The notes beneath the pieces are model-generated. The model was given only the letters and a program-made list of their open reading frames with translations, made no database searches and was not told where the DNA came from. This document shows positions 4,769-6,623 of a stretch of DNA of 6,623 nucleotides, one piece after another (positions within the stretch are counted from its first letter, which is position 1; each line of letters opens with the position of its first letter). Origin of the DNA: JANNHK01 sp034408875 (GTDB taxonomy: Bacteria; Actinomycetota; Acidimicrobiia; IMCC26256; PALSA-610); contig JAWXCJ010000225.1 of assembly GCA_034408875.1 (NCBI GenBank), positions 1 through 6,623 on the forward strand, written 5' to 3'. A program made the translations under genes and the position numbers.

Positions 4769-6623
4769 ATGGGTCCCGTCACCGCGCAGTCCGAGGGCGT
4801 TGCGCGCGCGCGTCCGCGCGCACGCGTCGGCCGGTCGCGCACCGGCGCCCGACAGCACTTCCCGGTGCGCCGAATTCTGATCGGGATCGTCATCACTGTC
4901 GTCGCCGTGTTCCTGCTCGCGGTGCTCGAGCGTGTGCTCTTCGCGGGCGACGTGATGCCCGCGGTCGAGGTCGACGGCGTGACACTCGGCGGCAAGAGCG
5001 AGAACGAGGCGTACGCAGAACTGTCGGCGATCGCGACCGACCTCGAGGCGGCACCACTCGAAGCAAGTGCGGGCGACCACGAGTTCGTGGTCGACGCGTC
5101 GTTGCTCGGTGTCGAGGTAGACGAGTACGAGACGCTGCGCGCGGCCCGCATGGCCGCCCGGAGCGACAACCCGATAGACCAGACGTTCGGCGCGGTCCTC
5201 CGCCGGTTTCGGCCCGACGCGGTCGCGCTGCGCGTGACGTACCGCGAGGACGGACTCGAAGGAATCCTCGACGGGTGGCAGCGCGAGATCATCGCCGGCG
5301 ACATCGAGGGTGGGTTGCACTTCGAAGGAACCGAGGTCGTCGAGATCCAACCCGCCGCGGGCAACGGGCTCATCCGTGACGAAGCGCGGGCAATACTCAT
5401 TGGGGAACTGCAGTCATCCGAACGCGACAAGGTCGACCTGCCCGTCGGACCGGTACAACCGGTCATCAGCGCCGAAGAGGTCACGCGCGCCGCGGCGGAG
5501 GCACGGGCGCTGCTGCGCGGAACGCACGAACTGAGCACACTCGGCGCCACGCTCACGATCACGCCCGAGCAACTCGTCAGCGCGATGGGCACCCGCATCG
5601 ACGGCGACACGCTCGCAATCACGCTCGACCCCGACCTGCTGCGGGCCGCGCTGGGCGACTCGCTCGCCGCACTCGAAACGGAACCGGTCGACGCGACATT
5701 TACCGTGACATCGTCGAACGCGGTGCAGGTCGTGCCCTCGCAGGCCGGCCGCCAGGTCGACATGGCGCTCGTGACCGCGGCGATCCTCGACGGTGAACGC
5801 GAGATCGTCGCGCCGCTCGAGGAGAAGATTCCGGAGCACGACACCGCGTGGGCCGAGTCCCTCGGCATCAAGGAGCAGGTGTCCACCTTCACGACCCGCC
5901 ACGCGTCGGGCCAGTCGCGGGTGACGAACATCCACCTCGCCGCCGACTTCATCGACAACTCGGTGATCGAGCCCGGTGCGACGTTCTCGCTCAACGAAGC
6001 CATCGGCCCCCGCACGCCCGACCGCGGTTTCGTTACCGCGCCCGTGTTCTACGGCGAGTTCACCGAAGACTTCGGCGGCGGTGTGAGCCAACTCGCCACG
6101 ACCTTCTTCAACGCAGTCTTCTTCGGTGGCTACGAGGACATCTACCACAAGCCCCACACGATCTACATCACGCGCTATCCGATGGGACGCGAAGCAACGA
6201 TCAACTACGGCACCGTCGACCTCACCTTCCGCAACAACTCGAACGCCGGCATCCTCGTGCGCACGTCGTACGACGCGAGCTCGATCACGGTGTCGTTCTA
6301 CGGCGACAAGGAAGGCAAGACCGTCACCGAAGCCGACCGCAAGATCCTCGAAGAGATCCCTGTCGGTGCCGAGTTCCTGGACTGCCCGCAGCCGCTCGAC
6401 GTCGACACCGGCAACGCCTGCGCAACGCTCGAGATCGGCGCCCTGAAACAGATCGAAGCCGGGTACCCGGGCATCTCGGTCGAGTTCTACCGCGTCATCG
6501 AACGGCCCGGCGCCGAGCCCGAACGCGAACGCGAACGCTTCTCGTGGCGGTACCGCATGACCCCCAACCGCATCCTCGTGGGCGCGACGCCACCCACGAC
6601 CACGGTTCCGCCCGTCACGGCGC
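4769..6623 (+). CDS. VanW-family membrane-anchored cell-wall protein (3' end outside the window)
   Basis: The frame runs from ATG at 4769 to the right edge without a stop: 618 codons, incomplete. Residues 1-35 are a very basic cytoplasmic tail. Residues 36-53 are one membrane helix (ILIGIVITVVAVFLLAVL). Outside follow two YoaR-like, putatively peptidoglycan-binding modules (about 64-190 and 190-360); the first opens with VEVDGVTLGGK. The VanW domain spans about 371-515, with STFTTRH (372-378), the AADFIDN segment, GATFSLNEAIG, GGGVSQLATTFFNA (from 436) and FRNNSNAGILVRTSY. A small C-terminal domain has a possible disulfide pair (C539, C551), an ERERER run (585-590) and a G5-like strand pattern ending RILVGATPP, then a Thr/Pro tail at the edge. 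VanW's exact reaction is unknown; it was named from vancomycin-resistance clusters, but most members, as here, are general surface proteins. An in-frame TAG at 4754-4756 rules out a longer N-terminus. The antisense strand has a long open frame that is a shadow of this gene. Confidence 0.93.
   Translation, partial: MGPVTAQSEGVARARPRARVGRSRTGARQHFPVRRILIGIVITVVAVFLLAVLERVLFAGDVMPAVEVDGVTLGGKSENEAYAELSAIATDLEAAPLEASAGDHEFVVDASLLGVEVDEYETLRAARMAARSDNPIDQTFGAVLRRFRPDAVALRVTYREDGLEGILDGWQREIIAGDIEGGLHFEGTEVVEIQPAAGNGLIRDEARAILIGELQSSERDKVDLPVGPVQPVISAEEVTRAAAEARALLRGTHELSTLGATLTITPEQLVSAMGTRIDGDTLAITLDPDLLRAALGDSLAALETEPVDATFTVTSSNAVQVVPSQAGRQVDMALVTAAILDGEREIVAPLEEKIPEHDTAWAESLGIKEQVSTFTTRHASGQSRVTNIHLAADFIDNSVIEPGATFSLNEAIGPRTPDRGFVTAPVFYGEFTEDFGGGVSQLATTFFNAVFFGGYEDIYHKPHTIYITRYPMGREATINYGTVDLTFRNNSNAGILVRTSYDASSITVSFYGDKEGKTVTEADRKILEEIPVGAEFLDCPQPLDVDTGNACATLEIGALKQIEAGYPGISVEFYRVIERPGAEPERERERFSWRYRMTPNRILVGATPPTTTVPPVTA
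6521..6538 (+). repeat. Three tandem copies of a GAACGC hexamer
   Basis: Three perfect copies of GAACGC lie in frame inside the VanW-family gene and encode Glu-Arg three times (residues 585-590), in a loop before the last strand pair of the C-terminal domain. Such a short in-frame repeat could change copy number by slippage without breaking the gene. Confidence 0.6.

Noticed and set aside
4508..5350. Minus-strand open frame (280 codons) spanning the mca start and the VanW N-terminus
   Set aside because: It overlaps two well-supported genes and shows only antisense or out-of-frame composition.
4720..6015. Long minus-strand open frame (431 codons) opposite the VanW gene
   Set aside because: It is Ser/Arg/Thr-rich, has no recognisable motif, and lies antisense to a frame with transmembrane, YoaR-like and VanW features.

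Overview
The window is GC-rich bacterial DNA that fits an actinomycete. The clearest taxonomic marker is a mycothiol S-conjugate amidase (mca), because mycothiol is made only by Actinomycetota. A VanW-family surface protein with a Thr/Pro-rich tail and mca translationally coupled to an SCP2-like protein would suit Acidimicrobiia or a relative, but that is an inference from gene style, not a measured placement.

Layout. The left edge (1-687, +) holds the C-terminal 228 residues of a tandem GNAT acetyltransferase that starts outside the window. It converges on a minus-strand cluster. Read in transcription order, that cluster has two units. The first is mca (4697-3753) with an SCP2-like sterol/lipid-carrier protein (3756-3460), joined by a 4-base ATGA overlap. 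The second comes after a 91-bp gap carrying a plausible sigma-70-type promoter: a 92-residue helical WXG100/EspC-like protein (3368-3090), a 587-residue DUF1023-type alpha/beta hydrolase with an N-terminal WXG100-like helical region (3086-1323), and a small lipoprotein (1326-835) that overlaps the hydrolase stop by 4 bases. Divergent from mca, across 71 bp, is a VanW-family protein (4769 to the right edge, +) whose reading frame stays open for 618 codons and leaves the window.

The most notable observation is in the 147 bp between the GNAT stop and the lipoprotein stop (688-834). It is a decayed piece of a second DUF1023 hydrolase gene on the minus strand. Two blocks match the intact gene, one of them nearly identical over 28 bases, separated by a frameshifting deletion and a stop codon. 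The locus therefore once held a second hydrolase copy or received part of one.

How the genes may work together. mca and the SCP2-like protein look like one detoxification unit. The WXG-like protein, hydrolase and lipoprotein look like one cell-surface or secretion-linked cassette. An effector/partner/immunity arrangement is possible but unproven; no secretion-machine gene is visible here. The VanW protein is a membrane-anchored, probably peptidoglycan-associated protein. No RNA genes, CRISPR arrays, insertion sequences or attachment sites were seen.
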